A DNA stretch of 64,000 bases, taken from positions 112,501-176,500 of the forward strand of contig WBZZ01006850.1 of the NCBI GenBank assembly GCA_019918135.1. The letters are read 5' to 3'. The notes beneath the pieces were generated by a model. That model was not told where the DNA came from, searched no databases, and was given only the letters and a program-made list of their open reading frames with translations. A program made the position numbers and the translations under genes. This stretch comes from Paulinella micropora. Its lineage: Eukaryota > Cercozoa > Imbricatea > Euglyphida > Paulinellidae. This document shows, in pieces, positions 1-10,700 of this stretch (position 1 is the first letter of the stretch; every line of letters begins with the position of its first letter).

Positions 1-345
1 AAATGCAATCCGATAGTATGGACGGAGCACATTTCTTTGCTCAATAGAGTGTTCGACATTGAAGCTCTCAAAGTTAATTGACTTTCTCAAGTACAGCGGC
101 GTTTTGGGAGAGGTACATACAAAGCACAAAGTGCAGCAGTAAAGAGTAATCGTAAGAAAATGCGCTTACGGATTTCTCATACAATCTACAACCATATATG
201 CTACTGACCTCACTTTCAAGCGAGAATATCAAGCTGGTGGCCTACCTCACGTGCACATACTATTCTGGTCAACGTTGGGCAAGGAATTCTGTGAGAACCT
301 GCAGTTGATATCACAATACGCGACCTGTACAAGAGCTTCTGATCC
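1..345 (+). pseudogene. Helitron Rep domain fragment with HUH motif
   Basis: The frame through 209-268 reads LTFKREYQAGGLPHVHILFW, which matches the Helitron Rep motif around the two metal-binding histidines (GLPHxHILxW). In the family this domain nicks DNA and makes a covalent tyrosine link during rolling-circle transposition. Upstream, bases 5-80 encode a stretch resembling the family's segment before the motif (VWTEHISLLNRVFDIEALK), in a different frame and followed by an in-frame stop. The first part of Rep lies outside the window. The piece is short, broken and not expected to be active. Confidence 0.8.
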
Positions 346-445
346 TACTGTAAGTGTACTACTATCCTTATCATATCGTACCATCAATAATAATCATAAA
401 AATAATTCATTACATGTTTAGGTTGCAGCGGAACAAGCAAAGCAC

Positions 446-1432
446 ATGACACACGAACACACGCCACGTTGCGCGCCAAAGGAGAAAGATCATCGCGGCC
501 AATTAGTGCAGACGAAAGTGAAGAAAGGCACGGATGAAAACTGCCACTTCGGCTTCCCTTGGGCTCCGCAGGAGTGTAACACACTCGACCTGTTCGGGAG
601 GGTCGAGTACAAGCGGAACATCGGAGACGAGTTCACTGTGCCAACAAATCTGGACCTCCTCAAGTTCTGGCAGGGCCACATCCATGTTGCTGTCGTGTCA
701 CACAACAAAGAATTTTCCTACATTTTCGACTACAACTGGAAAGACGAACATCGAACCGGTGACGACGCAGCCATTCTGCATGAAAAAGACGAACAATCGA
801 TGGAGATTAAGCGATACCTGGACACGTGCTACGTCACCACAACCGAAGCAGACGACGACCTAATGAGCAGGTCACCATACACCATATGGCCAAGCGTCTT
901 GACACTTTCTTACCACGCTCCTCGGGAACGAGTGGTGGCCAGAGTCAAAGGACAGACTATAATTATAACTAAAGTGCTCGGCCTGTCGGAGCTGGAGAGA
1001 TATTTCGCGCGGCCCGGTGGGCATCCCCAAGCACTGCATCACAAGGAGATGAACCAGATATTCAAGGACCTGCGCTATGATCAGTATCGGACCATGTTTG
1101 TCAGCAACAAGCTCAATAACATCAAAGCCAACCCCGCAGAATCGTGGCAAGATTTAGCGTACGACAACAGCTCGCTGGCTCAAGTCAAACTGCTGCCCCT
1201 GGCACAGTGGACTGACTATCAGGAAAACCAAATTTTCTTCGACGAACCATATCGACTGAAGCCAGGTCTAGATGCCACCAAAAAAGACTGGCGTGCAGAA
1301 CAAACAGTGTCACATCATTCGCGCAAGACAGCGAGGGGACCCAACTACTCGACTCAAACGATCACAACCCGGATCAGGCGACAAGTACTTTGTGGGTATC
1401 CTTCTCAGACACGTCGCTGCTTATTCATTTGA
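446..1432 (+). pseudogene. Helitron Rep-helicase linker region
   Basis: A 328-codon open frame lies between the HUH motif and the helicase. Its position and content (a QDLxYDQYRTMF-like stretch and a WTDYQENQIFFDEPYRL-like stretch) suit the poorly characterised linker of Helitron Rep/helicase proteins. I see no catalytic motif. The end overlaps the next frame, which carries the helicase start, so the two were probably one reading frame originally. The assignment rests mainly on neighbours; the frame alone would be called hypothetical. Confidence 0.6.
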
Positions 1433-3771
1433 AGGCTTACGGACAGTCGATGGGAAAGTCTACGACTCCTTCTGTGAAGCTGCAATCGCAAGGGGCCTTA
1501 TTAAAGAGGACAACGAGTGTTTGAATGCCATGCACGATCTTATTGAAGAGCGGAACTCTCCCGCTTGCCTGCGCCAGTTCCTGCTCACAATCACAGAAGT
1601 CTCAGGTGAAGCAGCCAACCCTATCTCTGCACTGGATATTTATTCACGTGAGCTCTCGATCGACTGGATTCAGGAATTTCTGAAGACGCTTCTGCCTCAC
1701 AGCTCACTCTCAGGATACAGATCCAATGCTGACAGGCCGGCGCTGGAAGATTTACCCGAATTTCCCCAAGCTGAAACACTAGCTAAAACGAAGTTAAAGT
1801 TGTGGTTCAACAAATCACTGAAGACATGCAAGCTCTGGAAAGTCAAACCTTCAAAAATTTCCTCCGACAACTTGAGAAATCTTCAATCGTACAAGGACGA
1901 CATCGTGTCTAAGATAGAGCAAGATGAAAGGGAACACCAAAATAAAATCTTTCAAGATATCAAGACTCTACTGAATGACGACCACCTCTTCATCCTGAAT
2001 GAAGTTATCGCCTGGGTCAAAGCGGTACGGCCGACCTCTGCCGCCCCAGGACAAGAAACGCACGTCCCCGCGAGCGGCAAACCACCTGCTCGCAATCATT
2101 CACACACTGGCATGTATCTTCAAGGAAAGGCAGGAACAGAGAAAACAGTCTGCGCGAAGGTAGCACGAAGATCATGAACAAACAAAAACCCTCAGACCTC
2201 AAATCACACGCACAAGTACATACATACAAACCTACATAGACTATCCTCAACTGAGATTATACATATGGCTACTTTCTTGCAGGCATGTCTGGCGCATCTG
2301 CAGTCACTAGGGTATAAATGCGCCGCAACAGCGTTAACCGGCATAGCAGCACAGAACTTCGAGGATGGTATGACTCTGCACTGCCTCCTTGGATTGTTGC
2401 CCTCTAATTGTGAGCCTGGAGCACCATTTGTGTGCCCTATCTCAGCTAACAGTGCAGAAGGACAATATATAATCTCGCTTGACTTTGTGATCATTGACGA
2501 GTTTCCAATGGGAACAAAACACCTCATGAATATCATCGACCTCACCTTTCAAGAAATCAGGCAGTGCCAGCTGCCGTTTGGGGGACTGCCTAGTATCCTC
2601 TTTGCAGGGATATCTTACAGCTGCCGCCAGTCGTTCCTTCAGCAAGGAACCTCAGCTCTGTTATTATGTCTTCCGTCATATATCACCCTCTATGGTCCAG
2701 GCTAAGAGTCATGGTTCTCAACAAGAACATGCGACAATCACAAGATCAGGCGTTCTTCAACCTTCTTGACCAAATCTCCACAGGAGACCATCCAGGCGAA
2801 GATAACATCCTACATCCCGACCACAGTGGACTGCAAGGCATTCATTAATCATGTCTTCCCAAACCTAACAGAAGGGAAGGTGAATACACAATCTTCTATC
2901 TTGGCTCCCAATAACATACAAGTCAAGGAATGGAATGACTTCTGCTTATCTAAGTTTCCTGGAGACGCGATCCTCCTCCTCTCCTCCGACAGGTCGAGGA
3001 CCTTCCCCCCCCCCCCCCCTCCCTCTCTCCCCCCCCCTCCTCCTCTCTCTTTCTCTCTCTTTCTCTCTCTCTTTTTCTCTCTCTCTCTCCCTGTCCCTTT
3101 CTCACAATCACACACACATACACTCTCTCTCTCTCTCTCGCACACACACACACACACATATATATATATAAACACACACAGACACACAGACACACACACA
3201 CACACACACACCACTCACACAAACACTCTCTCTCCATAAAAAAAACCGATAGCAATAATCTATGTTCGACAGGAACGCTACAGATTCTGAAGTAAAGGAA
3301 CGGATGTACAGCGAAGAATATATGAACTCCGTCTTCGAGCCAGCTAAGCCCAACTTCAAGCATCGGTGATTGTTCTACGTAATTTGCGCTCTGCAAGAGT
3401 CGCAAACGGAAACCGCGGCTACGTGCAGTATGTGCCGCCTCACTATTTGCCTTAGGTATGTGCGTATTGCTCTAAGCAATAATCGGTCAGTCAATCTCCC
3501 ACGAATAGACTTCGAGATGAAACCTCGCCAGGACCGACGAGGCGCTCTCAAACACGAGCTAGCGTTTTACAGGCGTCAGTTTCCACTGGTCACTGCCTTG
3601 GCATCAACTGTACATAAGTCGCAAGGTCAGACCCTAGATCGCGCAGGAATGGACCTGCGAATTCCATTAAACCCGCGATGCCCGGGGCAATGCTACGTGG
3701 CTACCAGCCGGGTCCGAAAGCTCAGTGACATTCTTATACTAGCTACAACTGGTCTGTGTCAGGAGTGGTGA
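1272..3771 (+). pseudogene. Helitron PIF1-type helicase, broken
   Basis: The helicase would unwind DNA during rolling-circle transposition. In order: a DKYFVGILLRHVAAYSFEGL segment (about 1390-1445) typical just before the ATPase core; Walker A as GKAGTEKT (about 2125-2150), with Glu where Gly is usual; TALTGIAAQNF (about 2318-2350); Walker B as FVIIDEFPM (about 2484-2510); the LNKNMRQSQDQAFF motif (about 2717-2760); ILAPNN (about 2900); PGDAILLLSSD (about 2959-2991); and the C-terminal VHKSQGQTLDRAGMDL and CYVATSRVRKLSDI (about 3610-3735). At least four frames are needed, and a simple repeat sits between the PGDAILLLSSD motif and the C-terminal part. A short gap near 2178-2264 may be an old intron. 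Confidence 0.85.
2995..3240. repeat. Compound microsatellite: poly-C, (CT)n, (CA)n, (TA)n
   Basis: A run of C, then CT-rich, CA-rich and short TA tracts, with an interrupted second CA block. It lies inside the Helitron helicase coding sequence. Both strands give long low-complexity frames here (for example Pro/Ser/Leu-rich or Arg/Glu-rich) that should not be taken as genes. Confidence 0.95.
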
Positions 3772-3953
3772 TATGTGCTGGTATGGCCGAGCACCAGACA
3801 TGAACACATAGCACCAGAATTCGTCACATTGTACGCTCAGTAGAGAGGCAATTTCAAGAGCGCAAATCAAAGTCACGCGTCAGGAAATCACCTGAAGACT
3901 ATGAATCTGAACCCACCGCAGGAGCTCAGAAACGACGTCGGCAGTAGACGGAG

Positions 3954-4036
3954 AGTGTGTGTGTGTGAGAGAGAGAGAGATGGAGAGAGAGATGGAGAGA
4001 GAGAGATGGAGAGAGAGATGAAGAGAGAGAGAAAAG
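3954..4036. repeat. (GT)n/(GA)n microsatellite
   Basis: A short GT tract passes into GAGAGATG-type repeats. No gene overlaps it convincingly. It lies just outside the last Helitron coding sequence. Confidence 0.9.
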
Positions 4037-4185
4037 CGGACAACAATTCTCATCATAGCTATAGCTCGAAAACACATTTGCAAAGTATCTAATTAAAACA
4101 TCACTACTGGCTCTAGAACGTACAACAGTAATACTAAATACGTCCGGGATTACGATACCATATAAAGAAAGAAAAAAAAAAGCAA

Positions 4186-4201
4186 GTAGTAGTAGTAGTA
4201 C

Positions 4202-4251
<50 letters not shown>

Positions 4252-4292
4252 AGTAGAAGTAGTAGTAGTAGAAATAGTAGCAGTAGTAGTTG
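4186..4292. repeat. (AGT)n microsatellite
   Basis: About 100 bases of AGT trinucleotide with a few interruptions. The poly-Thr, poly-Tyr and poly-Ser frames on the minus strand are its artefacts. Confidence 0.95.
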
Positions 4293-4299
4293 TAGTAGA

Positions 4300-4620
4300 A
4301 TAGGGTGCCACTTCAGCACACTTTTTCAAGACATACACCCCGCCACAGAGGCACACCGGCTGGCCCGCAGGGACAAAAAGGCAACGGACAGGAAATAAAA
4401 AATCGCCAAACCGTACGAAAAACAATTTATGACTCGCAAAAAAAATCTTCAAATAATGAAGATAATTTTTGGCTGTATATGATAAAAATCTTCAAACAAT
4501 TTATGAATGGTAAAAAAATCTTCAAAAATAACCTACAGATTTTCTCGAACACCAAAATCAGCTTTTTTTGTGTTTTGGTGTCGCTCTCATTCTACCTTCA
4601 ACAAAAATATATACAACGTG
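4300..4620. other. AT-rich spacer with three copies of AATCTTCAAA
   Basis: No gene recognised. The 10-mer AATCTTCAAA occurs at 4444-4453, 4487-4496 and 4517-4526, each preceded by an A-run. Lying just ahead of the first Polinton-like open frame, these could be remnants of a regulatory or terminal region, or plain low-complexity repetition. The base composition shifts from here to the AT-rich style of the Polinton-like relic. Confidence 0.5.
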
Positions 4621-4625
4621 CGAAA

Positions 4626-4950
4626 ATGTCTGATACTAGTGATAACGATAGACCTATCGATAATAACTATAGTGATGATGATTTACTTTGTGAAAGTAAT
4701 AATTGGACAGAATATTATATGGATAAAAGAGAATGGCAAGTAGATAGAGACGAAATTAGAATAACAAATAAAATAGAACTAAGACAACTAAAGTAAGAGA
4801 ACTCAATAAGGAAATACAAGAACTTGAAGAAAGAAAGACAGCAATAGACGAAAGAAAGGCAGAGATAGGAGAAAATAATGAAAGAAAGAAGATGATGGAG
4901 AAATCGAAAAGAAAGAGAAAGAGAGAAGAAGAAAGAAGAAAGACAGAATA
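4626..4950 (+). pseudogene. Highly charged, coiled-coil-like region, unrecognised (Polinton-like relic)
   Basis: Begins MSDTSDNDRPIDNNYSDDDL, an acidic head, then continues as a Glu/Lys/Arg-rich helix-forming stretch with repeats like ELEERKTAIDERKAEI. No domain recognised. It is the leftmost coding sequence of the relic and has its AT-rich composition. It may be a charged accessory protein or a decayed linker. The start is chosen at the first Met after an AT-rich stretch containing ATATATA. Confidence 0.35.
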
Positions 4951-5105
4951 GAGGTTGTTTGATAGATGGTTGGTTGCAAAAAAACAACCACTAAGTGAGA
5001 AACAGGAGGAGTATGCGAGAAAGATGATAGATAGAGGAAGTAGCTTTGAGGAAGTGATGAGTGAATATACTAAATATATAAATAAGGTTGAGGGGTAGGA
5101 TAGCT

Positions 5106-5189
5106 AACTTTTATATAAAGTCCTGGGCACGACTTTAAACTACCCCTACACATACATAGTTGTCCCTCTTTGTTTGTATGTGTAGGTGA
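5106..5189 (+). promoter_or_regulatory. TATA-like box plus 11-bp inverted repeat ahead of a start codon
   Basis: TTTTATATAAAG lies at 5109-5120. Arms CTACACATACA (5146-5156) and TGTATGTGTAG (5175-5185) then form a perfect 11-bp inverted repeat with an 18-base loop, ending a few bases before ATG at 5189-5191. This may be a leader stem-loop or a protein-binding site. The function is inferred from position only. Confidence 0.45.
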
Positions 5190-5726
5190 TGCCTCCCAAG
5201 AAGAAGACCGACGAGCCTGTTCAGGTAATCTATTTTCTTGTTGCTCTCATTAAATATTTTTTGTATTGTAGGATATTACCAAAGGTGTTGCGGTTATAAA
5301 CTTTGGCAAAAAATGTGCAAAGAAGGAGGAAAGAAAGGAGGAAGAAAGAAATGCACACCGAATACAATCTTGCGCTTTCCTAATCAGTATGCGATCATTG
5401 ACACGAAGGAAGGAACAGCTGTCGTTTTTCCGCAACAAGAAGAAAAGTCTGTTGAGTTAGCTGTATGGGGATATAAATCCATACCTCGCAAATTCAAATT
5501 GTTTGTAGTCGCATGCAAAAACGGGGGGTTTGCACTGTTTCGAAATTTCGATAACATTAATGAACTTTCTGTCAAGCAAAACCTAGGAGAAATCAAAACT
5601 GTTTACTCAGCAAAATATGATGGTGATGAGGCTGAGGAAGAGATTGGCGGTGGTGAGGCTGAGGAAGAGATTGGCGGTGCTGAGGCTGAGGAAGAGATTG
5701 GCGGTAGTGATGCTGAGGAGGAATAA
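5189..5726 (+). pseudogene. Unrecognised protein with acidic tandem-repeat tail (Polinton-like relic)
   Basis: Starts MPPKKKTDEPVQ, a Lys-rich head. A stretch starting GTAATC and ending TTGTATTGTAG follows (about 5225-5271) and looks like a short GT-AG intron. The body includes RFPNQYAIIDTKEGTAVVFP and a WGYKSIPRKFKLFVVACKNG-like core that could be a small beta-rich or nucleic-acid-binding domain. The C-terminus repeats GGxEAEEEI about four times. I do not recognise the family. A TATA-like box and inverted repeat precede the start. Confidence 0.45.
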
Positions 5727-5765
5727 AAGTGAAGTATGTAGTCGATAATAAATTATAAATCCATT

Positions 5766-5945
5766 ATCTCTTTTTTCTTTTTAATCCGGGCACTTGATGT
5801 TTTGTTTTCCGGCTTTATGTCTAGTGACTTTAACAAGTGGCAATTGTTTCATTTCATTACAAATCAAGTATCTCTTTCTTTTTCTTAATCCGGGCACTTG
5901 ACCTTATGTTTTCCGGCGTTATGTCTAGTGACTTTAATAAGTGAG
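5766..5945. repeat. Tandem direct repeat (about 106-bp period) with internal CACTTG/CAAGTG arms
   Basis: Units start at about 5766 and 5872. Each has a T-rich run, then AATCCGGGCACTTGA, then TTTTCCGGC, then TTATGTCTAGTGACTTTAA and a closing AAGTG. The CACTTG near the start and (C/T)AAGTG near the end can pair, so each unit may fold. It lies in the 3' flank of the acidic-repeat gene and between convergent genes. Confidence 0.8.
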
Positions 5946-6035
5946 CGGTCTTTTTTTTTTAGTTAAAACTTTAATATTGTCGGCTAGTTGAGGTTTTATT
6001 TCTTCATCCGGTTGTTCTTTCATTTTAGATTTTAA

Positions 6036-6690
6036 TCATTCTTGAGGACTAACTATATCGTGATCACTTAAAATCAACTTGAAACCTTTCCTGCCTTTAA
6101 CAGTGAATACCTTCTTAGAGTATTGAACGTCGCCTTTGGAAAAAACAGTTCGCTCTAATTCTTTTCTCACGGTTGAGCCTTTAGGAAATTTATTAATAAG
6201 ACAGGCTCTGTATATTTCTTGATTATTTTTCTTTTTACCATCATAGACTTCCATAGTTGCAGCTTTGATTGTATTATGGTAGTATTATTATAATTTTCCA
6301 CAATTTCATAAATGTAGGGAACCCAAATAAAATCATCATGAACTTCCCATATCCAATTTAAATCATTTCTTATTGTTCTAATAAATCTATCTACTATACC
6401 CATAGTGCGGTAATCACCTACTTCATTTGTTGTACTTTGAATTCCATTTTCTTTAAAGTATTCGGCCACGTGTCCTTTAAATTCACTACCGTTATCTAAT
6501 GTAATTCTTTTAGGTTTCGGCATTTTTTTAAATCCTTCCAATACTTCTCCTGTTGTTTTATTTTTGATCGGTTCAACCAACCACGACGAGAATAAACATC
6601 AATCATCACTAAGTAGCTATTTTAGACATATCCATTTAAGTCAATGAACACTTGACTTAATGGTTCAGGCTCAGGGGCTAGTATAGTATT
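6036..6690 (-). pseudogene. Retroviral-type (rve) integrase of the Polinton-like relic
   Basis: Integrases of this type insert the element's DNA into the host chromosome. Visible parts are a VMIDVYSRRGW-like segment, PKRITLDNGSEFKGHVAEYF with the central Asp region, and a FIRTIRNDLNWIWEVHDDFIW-like region with the YNNTTI motif seen after the third catalytic region of rve domains. A short C-terminal stretch (KGRKGFKLILSDHDIVSP) suits a small DNA-binding tail. Minus-strand placement at the left end fits Polinton-type layouts. The region is broken. Confidence 0.8.
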
Positions 6691-6890
6691 CCATTTTTTT
6701 AGGTGTTTCAGATTGATGGTGTATTTCAAAAGCCTCTTCAATCTTCTGTTTCTCAAGTTCATCATCGTCTTCCGCACCTTTAGTTTCACTATTTTGTGTA
6801 GTTGTATGTTTGTGGTCCATCACCTCCGATAGTTCTAATACTTAATCACACCTAATGCTTTATCTCTATATCTTACTCTTTCTTTTTTTT

Positions 6891-7091
6891 CTAGTTCAAA
6901 AAATAATTAGAACAAAATTCATAAGTATAAAATCGGTCGAATGTATCGTCAATTGCTTTAATCTGTCTGTCAGCTAAACACAGAGTTAATCCACACACAT
7001 AACAGCTATTGAAGTCATACTCACAACGATTACATAGATAGTCCATAATATGTAAACGAACATCTAACGGCAGGTTTTTTATATAGTCCAT
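6891..7091 (-). CDS. Small cysteine-rich protein with an F-box-like N-terminus
   Basis: 66 codons. The start MDYIKNLPLDVRLHIMDYL resembles the first helices of an F-box (LPxDVxxxIxxYL). Cysteines then follow as CNRC and CYVCG, a possible zinc site. F-box-like and small zinc proteins are common accessories in large DNA viruses, where they often redirect host ubiquitin ligases; that role is inference here. It sits between the integrase and the charged protein, all on the minus strand. Confidence 0.45.
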   Translation of the reverse strand: MDYIKNLPLDVRLHIMDYLCNRCEYDFNSCYVCGLTLCLADRQIKAIDDTFDRFYTYEFCSNYFLN

Positions 7092-7127
7092 TGCAGAGAC
7101 TCCGCCTCCGCACCTTCGTTTTTGGTG

Positions 7128-7156
7128 AAGCTTTTTTCAAAAAGGTTCGTATATTA
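7128..7156 (-). terminator. 3'-end motif GAACCTTTTTGAAAAAAG + CTTCACC
   Basis: On the minus strand the sequence directly after the 7154-7669 gene reads GAACCTTTTTGAAAAAAGC followed by TTCACCAAAA. CTTTTT and AAAAAG can pair into a hairpin. Nearly the same sequence lies on the plus strand at 19205-19233, at the end of another gene of the same relic, so it looks like a shared transcript-end signal. Confidence 0.5.
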
Positions 7157-7669
7157 GAACTTAAGAAAAATTTTATATGTATCATTATTTTCTTTTTTTG
7201 GTTTGGGTTGTTGGTTGTAAACATTAACACTAACACTGGTAGTCTTCTTACCTCCTTTCTTAGGCTTGGGCTCTTCCTCTTCTTCCTCACTTTCGCTTTC
7301 GCTGTTCTCGCTTTCTTCCAGTTCTGGTAATTTCTTTTTTACCGCTTTCTTCGCCTTCTTCTGTTTGGTCTTAAGTTTCTTACCCGCAACCCGTCGGGCT
7401 ACAATATCAACAAAGTCGTGCTCTACTTCCTCGTCGGAACTTTCCTCAATCAGCTCGCCATCCCTTCCGTCAATCATATCCCTTGCCAACTGCTTCTTAG
7501 TCGTATGGTCCATCTTTTCTTCTGCAGTCATTTCTTTTACATTCTTACTCTCTTCCTCCGCGAGTAATTCCTTAGCCCTCTCAATCTTTCTCTGCCTCGC
7601 ATATTGCTTCTTCATTATGGTTGCTTTTTCAAGATTCTTTATGGCAATCTCTCTATTACCTCTCGGCAT
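7154..7669 (-). CDS. Charged low-complexity protein (Polinton-like relic)
   Basis: 171 codons with no internal break. Starts MPRGNREIAIKNLEKATIMK, has a helix-rich Lys/Glu/Arg first half, then LKTKQKKAKKAVKKKLPELE, a Ser/Glu acidic block and a basic PKPKKGGKKTT segment. No enzyme motif. It could be a DNA- or core-associated protein, but this is a guess from composition. The start is supported by a TATAC-rich stretch about 20 bases upstream. It is divergent from the fibre gene, sharing a roughly 70-base intergenic region. Confidence 0.55.
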   Translation of the reverse strand: MPRGNREIAIKNLEKATIMKKQYARQRKIERAKELLAEEESKNVKEMTAEEKMDHTTKKQLARDMIDGRDGELIEESSDEEVEHDFVDIVARRVAGKKLKTKQKKAKKAVKKKLPELEESENSESESEEEEEEPKPKKGGKKTTSVSVNVYNQQPKPKKENNDTYKIFLKF

Positions 7670-7738
7670 TGTTTGTCTCGATTGTATATCTAACCAAAAA
7701 TAATTTTTAATCGGATTAATTATTATCCAAAATATATA
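7670..7738. promoter_or_regulatory. Divergent promoter region between charged protein and fibre gene
   Basis: About 70 AT-rich bases separate the two divergent starts. AAAATATATA abuts the fibre ATG (7739-7741), and TAGATATACA lies upstream of the minus-strand start at 7669. TATA-like motifs beside starts recur in this relic. Confidence 0.4.
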
Positions 7739-10700
7739 ATGTCACAATTCAAAAGTTTGTTAGGCCTTAATGAGTTGGCAGTTGATAGTCTAGACATACT
7801 TAATTTAGACCTAACGAACACGAACATAGTGTGTTTAAACACAGACAGAGTGCCAGAAGATGCTGACCCGATAAATCTTTGTTATACTGACTGACGATTT
7901 GATGCAAGGCTGGCTACAAAAAGCACAGCTGACATCAAAGTGGGAAAAAAATTATACTATACAGAACAACGAGTAATAGACAACGACGATGTTAAAGCTT
8001 CAACTCAACAGAAACAATACATCTAATCCGCACCAAACCAGTTTATACAATTGATGGATACAAACATATCCGCACCAGTGGTCGGTCAATACTTAACATA
8101 CAATGATGTAGACGGCAAATGGAGGAATACCGCCCTCGGGTAAATTGACACACTCTCCGATGTAGTCATAACAGCCCCGATAGCCGCTAATAGTCATCTT
8201 ACATAAAACACCTTAAACTGGGTAAATAAAACATTTCCCATAAATGTTGATGATTTCGGCAACATTAATATGGGAGGGAATTTGAATACAACAGGAGTTA
8301 ATTTACTAAATACAAAAGATGTTGATACTTGGATATCAGAACACGAGGCGAATAATGATAAAGTGTCAGCGGATGGTTCAATTAATACACATAGTGACTT
8401 ATTGATAACAGGCACGCCAGCTGATAATCAATTGCTCGTTTATAGCACAGGACAATTGAGAAACATAAATTCTCCCTTTCTGATAGATGGCACCACGGCT
8501 ATGACTGGGGCATTAAATATGGGAGGGTTGAGCATAACAAATGTAAATCTTGTTGACAACATTGATGTTTCTGTTCTTGATAGTTCGGCGGTTAAAACCA
8601 CAGGAGACCAAACAATAGGAAGAACCAAAACATTTAGGAATGTGATAAATGCGAGTGCTAGTCTTGATATAAAAAATCAAAACATTACAAATGTAAATCA
8701 ACTAAATGGCAGGTCTGTCACAACTTGGATAACAGAGCACGATGCGAACACAGCGAAAGTGTCAGCAGGTGGAAGTATTGATACACATAGTGACGTGACA
8801 ATAACAGGCACACCATCAGACAATCAATTACTCATTTATAGCACGGGACAATGGAGAAACACAGCATCGCCCTTTCTTATATTAGACTGCACTGCCAGTA
8901 TGGCAGGAGCATTAAATATGGGAAATCAAAACATAACAAATGTAAATTCGGTTGATGGTGTTGATGTTTCTGTTTTTGATAGTTCGGCAGTTAAAACCAC
9001 AGGCGACCAAAACATAGGAGGAACCAAAACACTTAGTAATGCTATAACCGCGACACTCTGCATAACATCAAATGACAAAATAACAGCAGCAATAGGAAAA
9101 CCAATAATCATAGGCAAGACAACGAAAGGAATAGGAACAACCACTGGTTTAGAATTATATGGAAATAATGGCAATATAAACTGTCCGAACATACAAGCAA
9201 TTGTAAGCACATCCACCCACCCCGTATTTCCATTAATGAATTATAGTCATGACAACATTGCTTTAAGTTTTGATTGTTATTTTGATGGCACGAATTGGAA
9301 ATCAAGCGACCCTGGCTCAAGCTTTCAAATATACAAACTCAGTGATAAACTCGCTTTTAACTATAAAACGGGGATAGCACTTGGAGGAAATATAACATTT
9401 ACTGAGGCGATGAACATAAGCAATGCTTGATTAATAACTGCAAGTGCGGGAGAATCAACAACCACATTAACAGCGAGTGGGGAGATAACGGCAAATTGCT
9501 GTTTAAATATGAACAGCCAAAACATTACAAATGTAAATCAACTAAATGGCAGGTCTATCACAACTTGGATAACAGAGCACGATGCGAACACGGCGAAAGT
9601 GTCAGTAGGTGGAAGTATTGATACACATAGCGATGTAGTAATAACGGGACCTGTGGTAAATGGTCAATTATTAACATACAACGGCACAAATTGGGTAAAT
9701 TCCACTGGGTCATTAACTTATCTTTCATTAACGGGTGGAACTATGTCAGGCGACATTAAAATGGGTGATTCGGCTTTTGCTATCTACTCAGGCCCGCAGA
9801 CTATGACAACCAAGTCTTCACCTTCCCCATTCATCGCTTCTGCTTCTTCTGAATACAGTGCCTCATATCTTGCTTTTAATGCCGACCAGAATGTTGATTA
9901 TTGGTCAAGCAACTTTCACTATAACACAACTCAACAGGAGTTTATCAAAGAGTTCCACCAAACACAAATACCTGGGGAGGAACACCATACACAGGCGAAC
10001 AAATAAAAATAGATTTGGGAGCCATATACAAGATAAAAAAATATTATGTCAGGTCTCCTGCTGTTGATTACATTGAAACAACACAGAGCATTTGGTATGT
10101 GGGAGTAAGCACTGACAACATTACATACACATTATGGGACTCACAGACAGGCCAGGCTTGGGCATCACAATCGACAAAAACATATACATCCGCTTCAAAT
10201 GCTACTGCTAGATATATTATATTCGTCGCAAACAAAGCAGGAAGTGGTGGAACAAATGTAAGAGACCAAGTCCGTATCAACAGCCTTTATTTTGATTATG
10301 AGACCTTTAATTATGACATGATTACAAATATGACATCTGACACATTAACAACAGTGGAGCAATAACAGCAAGTGGATTGATAACAGCGAATGCTGGATTA
10401 ACAGGAACCACATTAACAGCAAGCAGAGCAATAACGCAATAACGGCGAATGCGGGAGTTGATATGAAAAAAAAAAAAAAAAACTTAGCTACTCCATCAGC
10501 TTCAACAGACGGGGCGACAAAAGACTATATTGACACATTAGACAGACAAAATGTTAAACTAACAGGAAACCAAATAATAGCAGGAACAAAAGAATTCAGC
10601 GTAATATTAGCATCTTCTCTTGGTGTCCCGTGTATAATAGGCAGAACCACAAAGGGAACAGGTGTGTCGGGTGGATTAGAGTTATACGGCACAGCATCTA

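Larger units (their letters stand above)
1..3772 (+). mobile_element. Helitron (rolling-circle DNA transposon), left end outside the window, decayed
   Basis: A Rep-type HUH motif is followed on the same strand by a PIF1-family helicase with its motifs in the expected order, the hallmark of an autonomous eukaryotic Helitron. The coding sequence lies in several frames, and part of the helicase is displaced by a long simple repeat, so this copy is dead. The 5' terminus is beyond base 1. I could not find a convincing 3' terminus (hairpin followed by CTRR), so the right border is only set by the last helicase residues. A host PIF1 gene is unlikely because of the upstream Rep motif. Confidence 0.9.

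Noticed and set aside
2849-3405. Long open frames on both strands over the C/CT/CA tract
   Set aside because: Pure artefacts of the simple repeat.
4134-4452. Poly-Thr/Tyr/Leu frames on the minus strand
   Set aside because: Products of the AGT repeat; no start or domain support.
5225-5271. Firm call of an intron in the Polinton-like relic
   Set aside because: The borders look right, but without transcripts or a clean frame on both sides it stays a possibility only.
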